NCBI GenBank assembly: GCA_964517215.1
Contig: CAZFBR010000071.1
Coordinates: forward strand, 1 to 14,427
DNA length: 14,427 nucleotides
Direction: 5' to 3'
From: CAZFBR01 sp035353495 [NCBI: uncultured bacterium]
GTDB taxonomy: Bacteria; DAOPZR01
The notes under the pieces are model-generated. The model was given only the letters and a program-made list of their open reading frames with translations. It was not told the origin of the DNA and did no database searches. Each line of letters opens with the position of its first letter. Positions within the stretch are counted from its first letter, which is position 1. Shown here one piece after another: positions 1-10,064 of the stretch. A program made the position numbers and the translations under genes.

Positions 1-1041
1 TTCCAGCTGCGCCGTCCGCTCCCGCACCATCTCTTCCAGGTGATCACGATGCCGGCTCAATTCGCGGGCATGGTCGCGCAGTTCCCACTCGCGCTCGGCA
101 ATCGCCGTCACCATGCGGCGGAAGGCCTCGCGCACCAGACCGAATTCATCGTCGCCGCGGCGGGGCATCTCCGGGTGTTCGCCCCGGGTGATCTGCCCGG
201 CATACACGACGATCGCCTCCACCGACCGGGTCAGGCGCCGTGAGAGATAAACCCCCAGCAGCAGGCAGAACGCCAGCGCCGACAGCCCGAGCGTCACCGC
301 GGCCGCCGTGCTCTCCCTGGCATGCTGCAGCGACTGGCGTTCCCATAGCAGCAGATCGCGCTCAATATCGTCGATGTAGAGCCCGCAGCCGATCACCAGG
401 TCCCATGCCGCGATCAGCCGGACATACGACAGCTTGCGATATCCGACCGTCGAGACCGTGGCGGTGTCGGTCGGCTTGTTCCAGAAATATTCGATATATC
501 CTTCACCAGCAGTCGCGCAGATCCGGTTGGCGTCAACCATCAGTTGCACCGGCGTTATCCCCGCCCGGTTGAATTCCGCCGTCCCGGGCTGCACTTCCCG
601 GTTGCCGACAAAGACCGCATTCAGGCGCGGCAGATCCCAAATCAACGACACGGGTGAGCCGACGACTCCGGACAGCATCGGGTGCATCACAATTACCGGC
701 TCGCGCCCCGGGATACCGCTGCGAAACTCATGCAGCCAGTAGTAGCCACGCCCATGATCAAACCGCAGATACTGCAGCCGATTGATGAACCGCTCCCTCG
801 CTGCCTGCGCGGTCAGTTCCCCGGTCCGCACCCGTTGCAGGTAATCGCCGGCCAGCGTGACAGCGACCTCGGCAATATTGCGCAATTCATCCCGCCGCAA
901 TTCTATGATACTGTCGCGATGCCGCGCCAGCACATACGCGGCTTCGCGTTCCATCTGCCGGTTGAAATGCACCATCAGCGGAATGACCGCGCCGCCCAGC
1001 ATCAGCACAATCAGCAGCGCCAGCCGGCCACGAAAGCTCAT
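1..1041 (-). CDS. Membrane sensor histidine kinase, sCache-HAMP part; C-terminus lies outside the window
   Basis: The frame is open from an ATG at 1041 to base 1 (347 codons, no stop) and continues out of the window. It has a transmembrane helix at residues 7-26, a periplasmic single-Cache domain at about 27-240, a second helix at 245-266, a HAMP domain at about 267-318 and a coiled coil from 319. The Cache domain carries the family-typical stretches GEGYIEYFWNKP (179-190) and WDLVIGCGLYIDD (213-225). The last visible residues, HRDHLEEMVRERTAQLE, closely match the coiled coil just before HisKA in the neighbouring hybrid kinase (HRDHLEQLVRERTTELL), so a HisKA kinase is inferred beyond base 1. 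Compared with the chemoreceptor in this window, the Cache domain has roughly 25 extra residues between HP and GEGY. An upstream in-frame ATG at 1071 is possible. I prefer 1041 because the helix follows directly and it forms an ATGA overlap with a short upstream frame. The ligand is unknown. Confidence 0.85.
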   Translation of the reverse strand, partial: MSFRGRLALLIVLMLGGAVIPLMVHFNRQMEREAAYVLARHRDSIIELRRDELRNIAEVAVTLAGDYLQRVRTGELTAQAARERFINRLQYLRFDHGRGYYWLHEFRSGIPGREPVIVMHPMLSGVVGSPVSLIWDLPRLNAVFVGNREVQPGTAEFNRAGITPVQLMVDANRICATAGEGYIEYFWNKPTDTATVSTVGYRKLSYVRLIAAWDLVIGCGLYIDDIERDLLLWERQSLQHARESTAAAVTLGLSALAFCLLLGVYLSRRLTRSVEAIVVYAGQITRGEHPEMPRRGDDEFGLVREAFRRMVTAIAEREWELRDHARELSRHRDHLEEMVRERTAQLE

Positions 1042-1133
1042 CCGCGCGCCCCGCAAGCACCCGGAATGCATCTGGCCGTCACTCTGATCGGCCGCAGCGC
1101 GCGCCCATCGCCGGCAAACCCGGTGACGCTCAT
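1038..1133 (-). CDS. Possible 31-residue micro-ORF bridging two kinase genes
   Basis: This short frame begins MSVTGFAGDGRALRP and ends GACGARG. Its ATG overlaps the stop of the hybrid kinase (ATGA at 1130-1133), and its TGA overlaps the ATG of the next kinase (ATGA at 1038-1041). GGAG lies seven bases before its start. The peptide is Arg/Gly-rich, with no membrane segment or family that I recognise. The frame may act only as a translational bridge that carries ribosomes across a 90-base gap. It could equally be chance in GC-rich DNA, where short frames stay open easily, so I treat it as a candidate only. Confidence 0.3.
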   Translation of the reverse strand: MSVTGFAGDGRALRPIRVTARCIPGACGARG

Positions 1134-4100
1134 TGCTCGGCTCCGGCCAGCGCCTGCAGCAGTTGCAGCAAGCGCACTTCGTCAAATTCGCGGGCCAGCA
1201 CTGCCAACCGGTCGGCAACCGGCACATACCGCTCGTCCATGGCGCGAATGCACGCCGCCCGGTCAACGATGCCGGCGAGGTCGCCGGCCCGGGCGAGATC
1301 GAACATGATCTCCAGTTCCGCAGCCGGCAGCGGCACCAGGTCGGCGGCCAGCAGCGGGCCCGAATCCGGCGGGCTGCTTTCCGTCACGAGCCGATAGTGC
1401 CACACCAGATCCAGCTGCTCCTGCAGGACTGCGGCCAGCTCATTCCATTGTACCGGCTTGGCCACAAACGCGATGCAGTCCGGACGCTGATCGCGCTCAT
1501 CATTTTCGCTTGCCGAAACACTGGCTGAAATCGCCACAATCGGCAGGGTCTGCAGCCCCGGCAACTGATGGATGGCGGCCGCAGCATGGAAGCCGTCAAG
1601 AACCGGCATATACCGGTCCATCAGCACCAGGTCCGGCCGCAACTCGCGCGCTGCGGCCACGGCCGCGCGTCCGTCAGCCGCTTCCTGCACCTGGAAGCCA
1701 AGCGGTTCGAGCATATCGCGCAGCATGGCACGGTTTGAGAGGATATCATCAACAATCAGCAGCGTGCGCCGCGGTCCGTCATAGCCGCAGATCTGCCGTT
1801 CGGAAACCGGCAGGGCTGCGGCCGTTGCCTCCGTGACCGGCAGCGGCACGCTCAGCCAGAACCGGCTCCCCTGCCCCGGTTCGCTCGCCACCTGCAGTTC
1901 CCCTCCCATCAGCTGGGCCAGCTGGCGGCTGATGGCGAGTCCGAGCCCGGTTCCTTCGATCCGGCTCAGGTTCTCACCCTGCTCAAAGGGCAGAAAGATG
2001 CGTTCCAGCTGATCGCCCGGGATGCCGCCGCCGCTGTCTTCGACAACAAACCGCAGACGCGCCACCTGCTCCGCGGAACCCCTGGTGCGCTGCACCTGCA
2101 GGCTAACCCCGCCCTGCTCGGTAAACTTCACCGCATTGGTCAGCAGATTCAGCAGAATCTGCCGCAGGCGGGTGGCGTCTGCCAGCACGCTGGCCGGCAA
2201 GTCGAGCGCCGGCACGAAGGTGAAGCGCAGCTCCTTGGCCTCGGCCCGCACCTTCACGATGTCGATGATCTCCTGCAGGAAGGGGAGCAGGGCCAGCGGC
2301 GCCGGCTGCAATTCCAGTTTGCCCGCCTCGATTTTCGACAGGTTGAGGATGTCATTGATCAGCATCAGCAGATGCTCGCCGCTCTGCTGGATGATCCCCA
2401 TCCCCTTGCGCATATCCGCGCTCAGTTCCCGCTTGCCCAGGATCTGCGCATAGCCGAGGATGGCATTGAGCGGCGTGCGCAATTCATGGCTCATCTTGGC
2501 GAGGAACGTGCTCTTCGCCCGGTTCGCCGCTTCGGCCTGTTCCTTGGCCGCCAACAGTTCCGTCGTGCGCTCGCGCACGAGCTGTTCCAGATGATCGCGA
2601 TGGCGTTTTACTTCCTCTTCCGCCTGGCGGCGTTCGGTGATGTCCAGGATTGAGGCGATGCTGCGGGTGGTGCCCGGGATGACCACAACATAATTGAAAC
2701 AGTGCCGGATGGCCCCATCGCGGCCCTGAAAGCGGAATTCATAGACCCGCGGCACCACGCTGCCGTCGGCGGCCGGCGTGCGGCGGTTGACGTGATAGCG
2801 CTTCATCCGTGCGAGATCCTCGGGCACCACAAATTCGGTCCAGCTGTGTTTGCCTTCAAGCTCCTCCCGGCTGTATCCCGACAGCGCCACAAACCCGCTG
2901 TTGGCCAGCTCGATGACCGTGTCGTCGCGGATGATGATGCTGGCCGTGCCGGTGTTCTCAAATATGGTCCGGTAGAGGTTTTCCGATTCGAGCATTGCCT
3001 GCTGGGTCTTGCGCCATTCGGTCACGTCGGTGAGCGCCGCCAAGCTCTGGCTGCCGTCCGGGAGCATCGCCACCGACACCAGCACATGGTGCAGGGTGCC
3101 GCCGCGGTCGAAGATCCGGCTTTCATAAGTGTGCGGAGCGCCATTCTGCCCGTTCCGGCGCTGCCGGTGATACGCCAGCAACCGCCGGCGCTCGGTCTCA
3201 TCCGCGACCAGCGTCGGCCACTGCATGCGCCCCTCGAGTTCCTCGCGGCCAAACCCGGTCAATTCCTCAAACTGGCGGTTGCAGAGCTTGATGGTGGTGT
3301 CCGCGCCAACCACCATGAGGGCGCTGCCGCAATTCTCAAACGTGGCCCGGTAGCGCTCCTCCGATTCATGCAGCGCCTGTACCGTCTGCTTGCGCTCGGT
3401 GATGTCGCGGAAATACCAGACCCGGCCGCGGTATTCGCCCTGTTCGCCGACCATCGGCGCGGAATAGCGCTCGAAGACGATACCGCCCAGCAGCGGGATC
3501 TCGTCATGGCTCTTCTCCGCCGGATGCTCATACAGGTGCCGTACTTTGCTGAGAAACCCCTCAGGGTCGGCCAGCCGATCGCGCACCGCCGCCAGCGTGT
3601 GTTCATTCGAGCCGCTGCGCACGATATCTTCAGGAACGCGCCACATTTCCACAAAGCGGCGGTTATAGCTGATAATCCGCCCGGCATCGTTGACCACCAG
3701 GATGCCGTCCAGCGAGGTTTCCTGCTGCGTGCGCAGGATGGTGTTGGCTACACGCAGCTGCTCTTCGACCCTTTTCCGCTCGGTGATGAAGCGCGCCTGC
3801 TGAACGTTCTGGTAGGCAATTGATGACAGCTGGCCGGCAAGGGTGTGCAGCATCTGCGCAATCTCGCGGAAGCGGTTTTGCGACATGGCCGGCACTTCAT
3901 TGAAGGCGCGGATAACCTCATCTTCGTCCGCGCCGATCGTGCGGGCATAGTCGCGCATCGTCGCCTCGGATTGCGTCGCATCACGCACCTGGCCGATCAG
4001 CCAGTTGCCGATATGCCGGCCGCCAACCGTGATCCCCGCCGCCGCATCCCACAGCCCGCCGCTCATGCAGGTCTGGACACACGGCCCGTCGATCGCGGAT

Positions 4101-4861
4101 CGTCCGAGCACCGCATCCGACTTGTAGCAGTTGGCCCGCCCCAATTCAGTCCGGCGGATGATGTCGTTGCACAGCCGGCAGAAGTTGCTCGGCCGGGTCA
4201 GCGGGGTGCCGTCCGGCAGGGTGATGATCGACGCCACGCCGATAGCACGTGAAAATTCGTCCTGCAGGCGCTGCAGATCGTCAATATTGAACAATTCATG
4301 CAGCTCAATGCCCGCAACGCTTTCGAGCGGCTGCATCAGCGAGATCAAGCGGCGTTCCAGTGCCGCCTCCATCCGCTTGCGCTCGTCCGTATCGCGCATG
4401 ACCGCCAGTACCCGGACCTTGCCGTCCAGATCGGTCCGCCGCAGCGACACCTCATTCCAGAACAGGGTGCCGTCAGCCCGCCGTGACTGCCACTCGAACA
4501 CTTGCGGCCCTTCCACCACCGCCCGGGCAATCAGCTCCCGCGCCTTGGCATTGGCAAGTTCCGGCTGCTCGGCACTGAACTGGCCGGCCTGCGCTCCGAT
4601 GATCTGTTCGCGCGGGCAGCGGAACATCTCCAGCACCCGGTCATTGATGTCAAGAATGCGCCCGGTTTCAACCTCATGGATGAAGATCGCCTCATTGGTT
4701 GCATTGAATATTTCGCGATAACGCGCCTCGCTAATTCGCGCCCGCTCCTGCTCCGCCTGCAGATCCTCCAGCATGTTCATCAGCGCCGCCGCCCGGTCTT
4801 CCTGGCGCATGCCTGACTCCTCGCCGCCGATATGCGGCCGCATTCCCCGCGGCGCGGTCAT
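1130..4861 (-). CDS. Soluble hybrid histidine kinase: PAS-PocR-PAS-PAS-PAS-HisKA-HATPase-receiver
   Basis: A 1243-residue protein with no membrane helix. Domains in order: a first PAS (about 44-163), a PocR-type sensory domain (about 190-357), and three more PAS domains (about 372-490, 500-616, 625-745). A coiled coil follows (746-785), then HisKA with the phospho-accepting His792 in SHELRTP, then the ATPase domain with N909, D942-GGG and GTGLGL at 970-975. A receiver with D1038/D1039, phospho-acceptor D1082 and K1135 comes next, and a helical tail ends the protein (about 1160-1243). The PocR part carries clustered cysteines (FCRLC, NCYKSD, CVQTC). PAS 3 and PAS 4 look like sister copies (FEN..., ELEG, AYH/RYH, DVTE/DITE). 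The tail resembles an HPt helix bundle but shows no HPt histidine. The start overlaps the stop of the upstream PAS sensor (ATGA), so the two are probably made together. The signal sensed is unknown. Confidence 0.93.
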   Translation of the reverse strand: MTAPRGMRPHIGGEESGMRQEDRAAALMNMLEDLQAEQERARISEARYREIFNATNEAIFIHEVETGRILDINDRVLEMFRCPREQIIGAQAGQFSAEQPELANAKARELIARAVVEGPQVFEWQSRRADGTLFWNEVSLRRTDLDGKVRVLAVMRDTDERKRMEAALERRLISLMQPLESVAGIELHELFNIDDLQRLQDEFSRAIGVASIITLPDGTPLTRPSNFCRLCNDIIRRTELGRANCYKSDAVLGRSAIDGPCVQTCMSGGLWDAAAGITVGGRHIGNWLIGQVRDATQSEATMRDYARTIGADEDEVIRAFNEVPAMSQNRFREIAQMLHTLAGQLSSIAYQNVQQARFITERKRVEEQLRVANTILRTQQETSLDGILVVNDAGRIISYNRRFVEMWRVPEDIVRSGSNEHTLAAVRDRLADPEGFLSKVRHLYEHPAEKSHDEIPLLGGIVFERYSAPMVGEQGEYRGRVWYFRDITERKQTVQALHESEERYRATFENCGSALMVVGADTTIKLCNRQFEELTGFGREELEGRMQWPTLVADETERRRLLAYHRQRRNGQNGAPHTYESRIFDRGGTLHHVLVSVAMLPDGSQSLAALTDVTEWRKTQQAMLESENLYRTIFENTGTASIIIRDDTVIELANSGFVALSGYSREELEGKHSWTEFVVPEDLARMKRYHVNRRTPAADGSVVPRVYEFRFQGRDGAIRHCFNYVVVIPGTTRSIASILDITERRQAEEEVKRHRDHLEQLVRERTTELLAAKEQAEAANRAKSTFLAKMSHELRTPLNAILGYAQILGKRELSADMRKGMGIIQQSGEHLLMLINDILNLSKIEAGKLELQPAPLALLPFLQEIIDIVKVRAEAKELRFTFVPALDLPASVLADATRLRQILLNLLTNAVKFTEQGGVSLQVQRTRGSAEQVARLRFVVEDSGGGIPGDQLERIFLPFEQGENLSRIEGTGLGLAISRQLAQLMGGELQVASEPGQGSRFWLSVPLPVTEATAAALPVSERQICGYDGPRRTLLIVDDILSNRAMLRDMLEPLGFQVQEAADGRAAVAAARELRPDLVLMDRYMPVLDGFHAAAAIHQLPGLQTLPIVAISASVSASENDERDQRPDCIAFVAKPVQWNELAAVLQEQLDLVWHYRLVTESSPPDSGPLLAADLVPLPAAELEIMFDLARAGDLAGIVDRAACIRAMDERYVPVADRLAVLAREFDEVRLLQLLQALAGAEQ

Positions 4862-7002
4862 GTCTCACCGCCACCACGCGCGGCCAACTGCTGTCGCAAT
4901 GCCGCAATGGTCTGCTTCAGCTCGATCATCTTCTTCTCCCGGCCCACCGCCAGCCGTTCGAACCGCTCAAGTTCCTCCTGGCGCCGCAACCGGGCCGTCT
5001 CCGCCTGCTTGCGTTCAGTAACGTCCGTGACAATCCCCTCGATGCCGAGCAGCACGCCGTGCCCATCGCGGATCGGCACATTGCGCTGGTTGGCCCAGCG
5101 CAGCTCGCCGGCGGCGGTGCGAAACTGGAACTCATAGCTGGGCGTCACCTCGCCCGCGAGCAACTTCTTCCATTCCGCGGCGAAGTAGCCCTGCCATTCC
5201 GCCGGGATCATGTCCGCGATCATTTGTGGATTCCGGTAAAAGTCCTCGGGGCGGTAGCCGGTGATCTCATGCGCCGCCCGGCTCACATACTCGTAGCGGC
5301 CTTCCGGCAGGGTCATATGGAAGATCATATCCGGCGCATTCTCCATCAGCCGCCGCAAACGCTCTTCGCTCGCGCGCAGCGCCTGTTCCATGCGAACACG
5401 GTCGGTTACATCCAGGCAGGCCGCCTGATACCCGACCAGCACGCCCTGCGAGTCGCGAATTGCGGTGGCACGGGTCTCCGCCAGGAAAGTGGTGCCGTCC
5501 CGACGTTTCGCCGTGAACACACCCTGCCAGCGACCATTCTCGATCAGCGCCGTTAGGATCGCCTGCGCCTCGCGCGGTTCGCTGAAGAATTCCGCCTGCG
5601 GCCGGCCCGTCGCTGCCGCGTGATCAACGAATCCCCACATGGCCAGAAACGCCTCATTGACGTAGCGGATGATCCCGTCCTGGTCTGCCACGCTCGATCC
5701 GGCAATCGAGGCGGCAAAAGCCAGATTCTTGATCCGCAGTTCCTCTTCCGCCTGTCGGCGCGCGGTGATATCCTGCGCAAACCCGCAAATGAATTCATCA
5801 TCACCGATCTGCAGATAGAACGACTTCATCTCCTTCGGGATCAGCCGGCCGTCTTTCGCCCGATGCCAGGTGACAAATGGGGGCAGGTCGCCGCGTTTAA
5901 GTTCGGCAAAATGCTGCGCAAATACCGGGCCGAAGCCGTCGTCGATGCCGGCCACGCCGAGCCGCTGCAGTTCTGCCTGTGTATACCCTAAGCCCGCAGC
6001 GGCGGTGCGGTTTACATAGGCCAGCGTGCCGTCGGGCCGGGCCAGATAAATCTCCTGCCCGGCATATTCAACCATAAACCGGAACTGGCGCAGCTGTTCC
6101 TCGTTGTGCTTCCGCGCGGTGATATCACGGGCTGCCGCATACAGCATCGGGTCGTGTGCGCACACCCGCCATTCCAACCAGCGATAGCTGCCGTCAGCGT
6201 GGCGGTAGCGATTGGTGTAATTCTGCGTCGTCTGCGCGCACCGGGCCAGCGCCGCCGCCGTAAGCGCAACATCATCGGGATGGACGTACGCCATGAACTG
6301 GCGGCCGGCCAGTGCCGCCGCCGCGTAGCCCAGGGTGCTCTCCCACTGCCGGTTGAGCCGGCGGAAACAACCCTGCCGGTCGATAATGCAGAACAGGTCA
6401 AGTCCGGCCTCGAAGTAGGTCTGCAACTCGCCTTCCCAGGCGCGGTACTCGTCCTGGCGGGCCAGGACCCAGCCGATCAGCACCGTGACCAGCGGATAGA
6501 TGGTGATAACCGGCAGGCCGATGGTACTGAGCACCGCCCAGCCCCGGCCGCCGGGCAGCGTGAACATCAGCAGCAGCATGGCCGCATGCACGGCAAACCC
6601 CAGGAGCAACAACTGGCGGAGAGCAACCGGCGCTTCCGGCAGCCGGCGCCGTCGGAACATAACCCCGAGCAGCGCAGATGCCATGATCACCAGCACCCCC
6701 GTCGCCGCACCGATCCCGCCCTGGGCGAGGCGCACCAGCGCCGCCATGGCCGCGGCGGTCAGTGCCGCCAGCGGACCGAAAAACAGGCCGGCAAGCGCGA
6801 TCATCACCGAGCGCCCGTCGAAGATCAGGCCCGGCTGCACCACCAGCGGGCGCAGCATGCCGATCACCGCCGCGCACCCGAACAGCAGTCCCTGCAGCAG
6901 CGCCGCCGGCCATCCCTGGCGCCAGCGCCAGCCGACAAAGCCGGAGAGCACACTCACCGCGATCAGGACGCCACAATTGTAGAGAATCTCCAGGTAGATC
7001 AT
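4858..7002 (-). CDS. 5TMR_LYT membrane sensor with four PAS domains and no kinase or output domain
   Basis: A 714-residue protein when started at MIYLEILYN. The first 180 or so residues are a multi-helix membrane region with the LytS-type 5TMR signature QPGLIFDGRS (56-65), then AGLFFGP and a GG-rich helix. Four PAS domains follow (about 194-298, 305-417, 424-537, 547-665), each closing with a DIT/DVT motif. The end is a short coiled coil containing RLAVGREKKMIELKQ (about 684-698). There is no HisKA, HATPase, GGDEF, EAL or methyl-accepting domain, so it must signal through a partner. The obvious candidate is the hybrid kinase whose ATG overlaps its stop (ATGA). The frame extends upstream to an ATG at 7107, but those 35 residues do not look natural. 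I see no Shine-Dalgarno at 7002; the start overlaps the TGA of a 48-codon frame, which suggests coupled translation. Family assignment is firm; partner and ligand are inference. Confidence 0.88.
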   Translation of the reverse strand: MIYLEILYNCGVLIAVSVLSGFVGWRWRQGWPAALLQGLLFGCAAVIGMLRPLVVQPGLIFDGRSVMIALAGLFFGPLAALTAAAMAALVRLAQGGIGAATGVLVIMASALLGVMFRRRRLPEAPVALRQLLLLGFAVHAAMLLLMFTLPGGRGWAVLSTIGLPVITIYPLVTVLIGWVLARQDEYRAWEGELQTYFEAGLDLFCIIDRQGCFRRLNRQWESTLGYAAAALAGRQFMAYVHPDDVALTAAALARCAQTTQNYTNRYRHADGSYRWLEWRVCAHDPMLYAAARDITARKHNEEQLRQFRFMVEYAGQEIYLARPDGTLAYVNRTAAAGLGYTQAELQRLGVAGIDDGFGPVFAQHFAELKRGDLPPFVTWHRAKDGRLIPKEMKSFYLQIGDDEFICGFAQDITARRQAEEELRIKNLAFAASIAGSSVADQDGIIRYVNEAFLAMWGFVDHAAATGRPQAEFFSEPREAQAILTALIENGRWQGVFTAKRRDGTTFLAETRATAIRDSQGVLVGYQAACLDVTDRVRMEQALRASEERLRRLMENAPDMIFHMTLPEGRYEYVSRAAHEITGYRPEDFYRNPQMIADMIPAEWQGYFAAEWKKLLAGEVTPSYEFQFRTAAGELRWANQRNVPIRDGHGVLLGIEGIVTDVTERKQAETARLRRQEELERFERLAVGREKKMIELKQTIAALRQQLAARGGGET

Positions 7003-7145
7003 TGCCGGTACGCGCCCGCACGCTGCGCGCGACGGTCCCGCTCGGGCGAAGACGGCGCCGCTGCCCGCCGTTGCCGCTGGCCCATCCGCATACCCTGCAT
7101 GTACCATGCCCCCAGGGCAGCGTCAATCGCCGGCGCCCGGCTCAT
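6999..7145 (-). CDS. Possible 48-residue basic micro-ORF upstream of the PAS sensor
   Basis: This frame begins MSRAPAIDAALGAWYMQGMR and ends RRAQRAGAYRQ. It is Arg/Gln/Ala-rich and strongly basic in its second half, with no clear membrane helix and no family I recognise. Its ATG overlaps the stop of the preceding 26-codon frame (ATGA at 7142-7145). Its TGA overlaps the ATG of the 5TMR-PAS gene (ATGA at 6999-7002). A GGAG lies five bases before the start. The downstream gene lacks its own evident ribosome site, which fits a coupling role. It could be a small protein in its own right or only a ribosome conveyor. An open frame of this length is not rare by chance here; the matching ends are the main support. 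Confidence 0.4.
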   Translation of the reverse strand: MSRAPAIDAALGAWYMQGMRMGQRQRRAAAPSSPERDRRAQRAGAYRQ

Positions 7146-7222
7146 CGCCGCTCCGGGTCGGTCGAATCACCGCCGACATGCTGGCCGTCAATCTGAGCAG
7201 CCGTATCGGTAGCCAGATACAT
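7142..7222 (-). CDS. Possible 26-residue leader-like micro-ORF after cheB
   Basis: The frame begins MYLATDTAAQIDGQ and ends STDPERR. Four bases before its ATG is GGAGGTGA, a full-length match to the anti-Shine-Dalgarno end of typical 16S rRNA and one of the strongest ribosome sites seen in the window. The TGA overlaps the ATG of the next small frame. The peptide is acidic and polar, with no membrane segment and no run of a single amino acid that would suggest attenuation. I recognise no family. It may be the entry point for a coupled chain into the PAS sensor. Confidence 0.45.
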   Translation of the reverse strand: MYLATDTAAQIDGQHVGGDSTDPERR

Positions 7223-7226
7223 CCGG

Positions 7227-7234
7227 TCACCTCC
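7227..7234 (-). promoter_or_regulatory. Strong Shine-Dalgarno GGAGGTGA in the cheB-sensor gap
   Basis: On the minus strand this reads GGAGGTGA, followed by CCGG and ATG at 7222. It lies about 50 bases past the cheB stop and serves the 26-codon frame. No comparable site precedes the 5TMR-PAS start at 7002, so this site probably loads ribosomes for the downstream block. The rest of the gap (7235-7286) is GC-rich, and I see no clear promoter or terminator in it. Confidence 0.6.
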
Positions 7235-7286
7235 GTTGCTCTCCCGGATTGCCGCCCGCCGCCGCGGTCTCTGCGCCCGGCGGCGC

Positions 7287-9180
<1,894 letters not shown>

Positions 9181-9184
<4 letters not shown>

Positions 9185-10005
9185 TTGCGGTAGATCGTCG
9201 CGTCCGCGTAGGTCAGCGGATGCTTGATCCCGGTCAAACTCTCCGAGTGGCCGACCATCAGATAGCCGCCCGGGCACATGACCCGGGCAAAGCGCCCGAT
9301 CAGCTGTTCCTGCGTTTCGCGGTTGAAGTAGATCATGACGTTGCGGCAGAAGATGACGCCGAAACACTTGCTGAACGGCCAATGGTCCTGGTTGAGATTG
9401 AAATGCCGGAACCGGATCATGTAGCGCAGTTCCTGGCTGACCTGCACCGTGTCGCTGCCGGCGTTCCGGCTGAAATACTTCGGGAGCAGCTGCGGCGGCA
9501 CACCCTCGAGCCGGTTGCGCGGATACATCCCCGCCGCCGCCTTGGCCAGCACCGATTCGGCAATATCCGTGGCCAGGATGCGCACCCCCAGCCGCCGCCA
9601 GTCGGGGAGCGTTTCCGCCACGGTCATCGCCAGGGTGTAGGGTTCCTCACCCGACGAGCAGGCGGCGCTCCAGATGTTCAGGTAGCCGCGGTCATTGTCC
9701 GCCAGCTCCGGCAGCACCCTGGCGAGAAAGTCGAAATGCTGCTTTTCCCGGAAAAACGAGGTGACGTTGGTGGAGATGGCGTCCAGCATCGCATCCATCT
9801 CCTCGCCGTTGCGGTCGTTGACCACCCGCTCATAATAGTCGCGGAATCTGGTCAGGTTGAGCTTGCGCATGCGCTTGAGCAGGCGCGTGCGCAGCAGCGT
9901 CTTCTTATCGCCATGCAGATAGATGCCGCTGCGCTCATGAATCAGCGCGCTGAACCGGGCGAAATCAGCGTCGGTCAGTTCGGCATCAGGATCAGCTGCC
10001 CCCAT
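9181..10005 (-). CDS. cheR: CheR, S-adenosylmethionine-dependent chemoreceptor methyltransferase
   Basis: A 274-residue protein of standard CheR size. The helical N-terminal part (about 8-75) is followed by TNVTSFFRE (79-87), the SAM-binding loop WSAACSSGEEPY (112-123), ATDI (145-148) and RNVMIYFNRETQ (221-232), and it closes with GHSESLTG. It methylates receptor glutamates, opposing CheB. The start is supported by AAGGAG six bases upstream (minus strand, 10012-10017). It is the first gene after a strong hairpin in the 59-base gap behind the receptor gene, and its stop overlaps the cheD start. Its natural substrate is probably the receptor encoded just upstream, whose tail fits a loose tethering motif. 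Confidence 0.97.
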
Positions 10006-10019
10006 CGTTCACTCCTTCG

Positions 10020-10055
10020 AAAACTGCCGGGCGGCCGCAGCAGCGGCCGCCCGGC
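10020..10055 (-). terminator. Terminator-like hairpin between the receptor gene and cheR
   Basis: On the minus strand there is a perfect 13-bp inverted repeat (arms 10043-10055 and 10026-10038: GCCGGGCGGCCGC and its complement) with a four-base loop TGCT, followed by AG and then TTTT. The form is that of an intrinsic terminator with a short T run, so read-through is likely. The cheR ribosome site begins a few bases later. It may lower expression of the modification enzymes relative to receptor, CheW and CheA, or it may mark an mRNA processing or stabilising site. Confidence 0.6.
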
Positions 10056-10064
10056 GCGTCATGC

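Noticed and set aside
2702-3823. A 373-codon plus-strand frame opposite the hybrid kinase
   Set aside because: Shadow frame over clear PAS domains on the other strand.
7235-7286. A terminator after cheB
   Set aside because: The stretch is GC-rich with weak pairing possibilities but has no clean stem and no T run.
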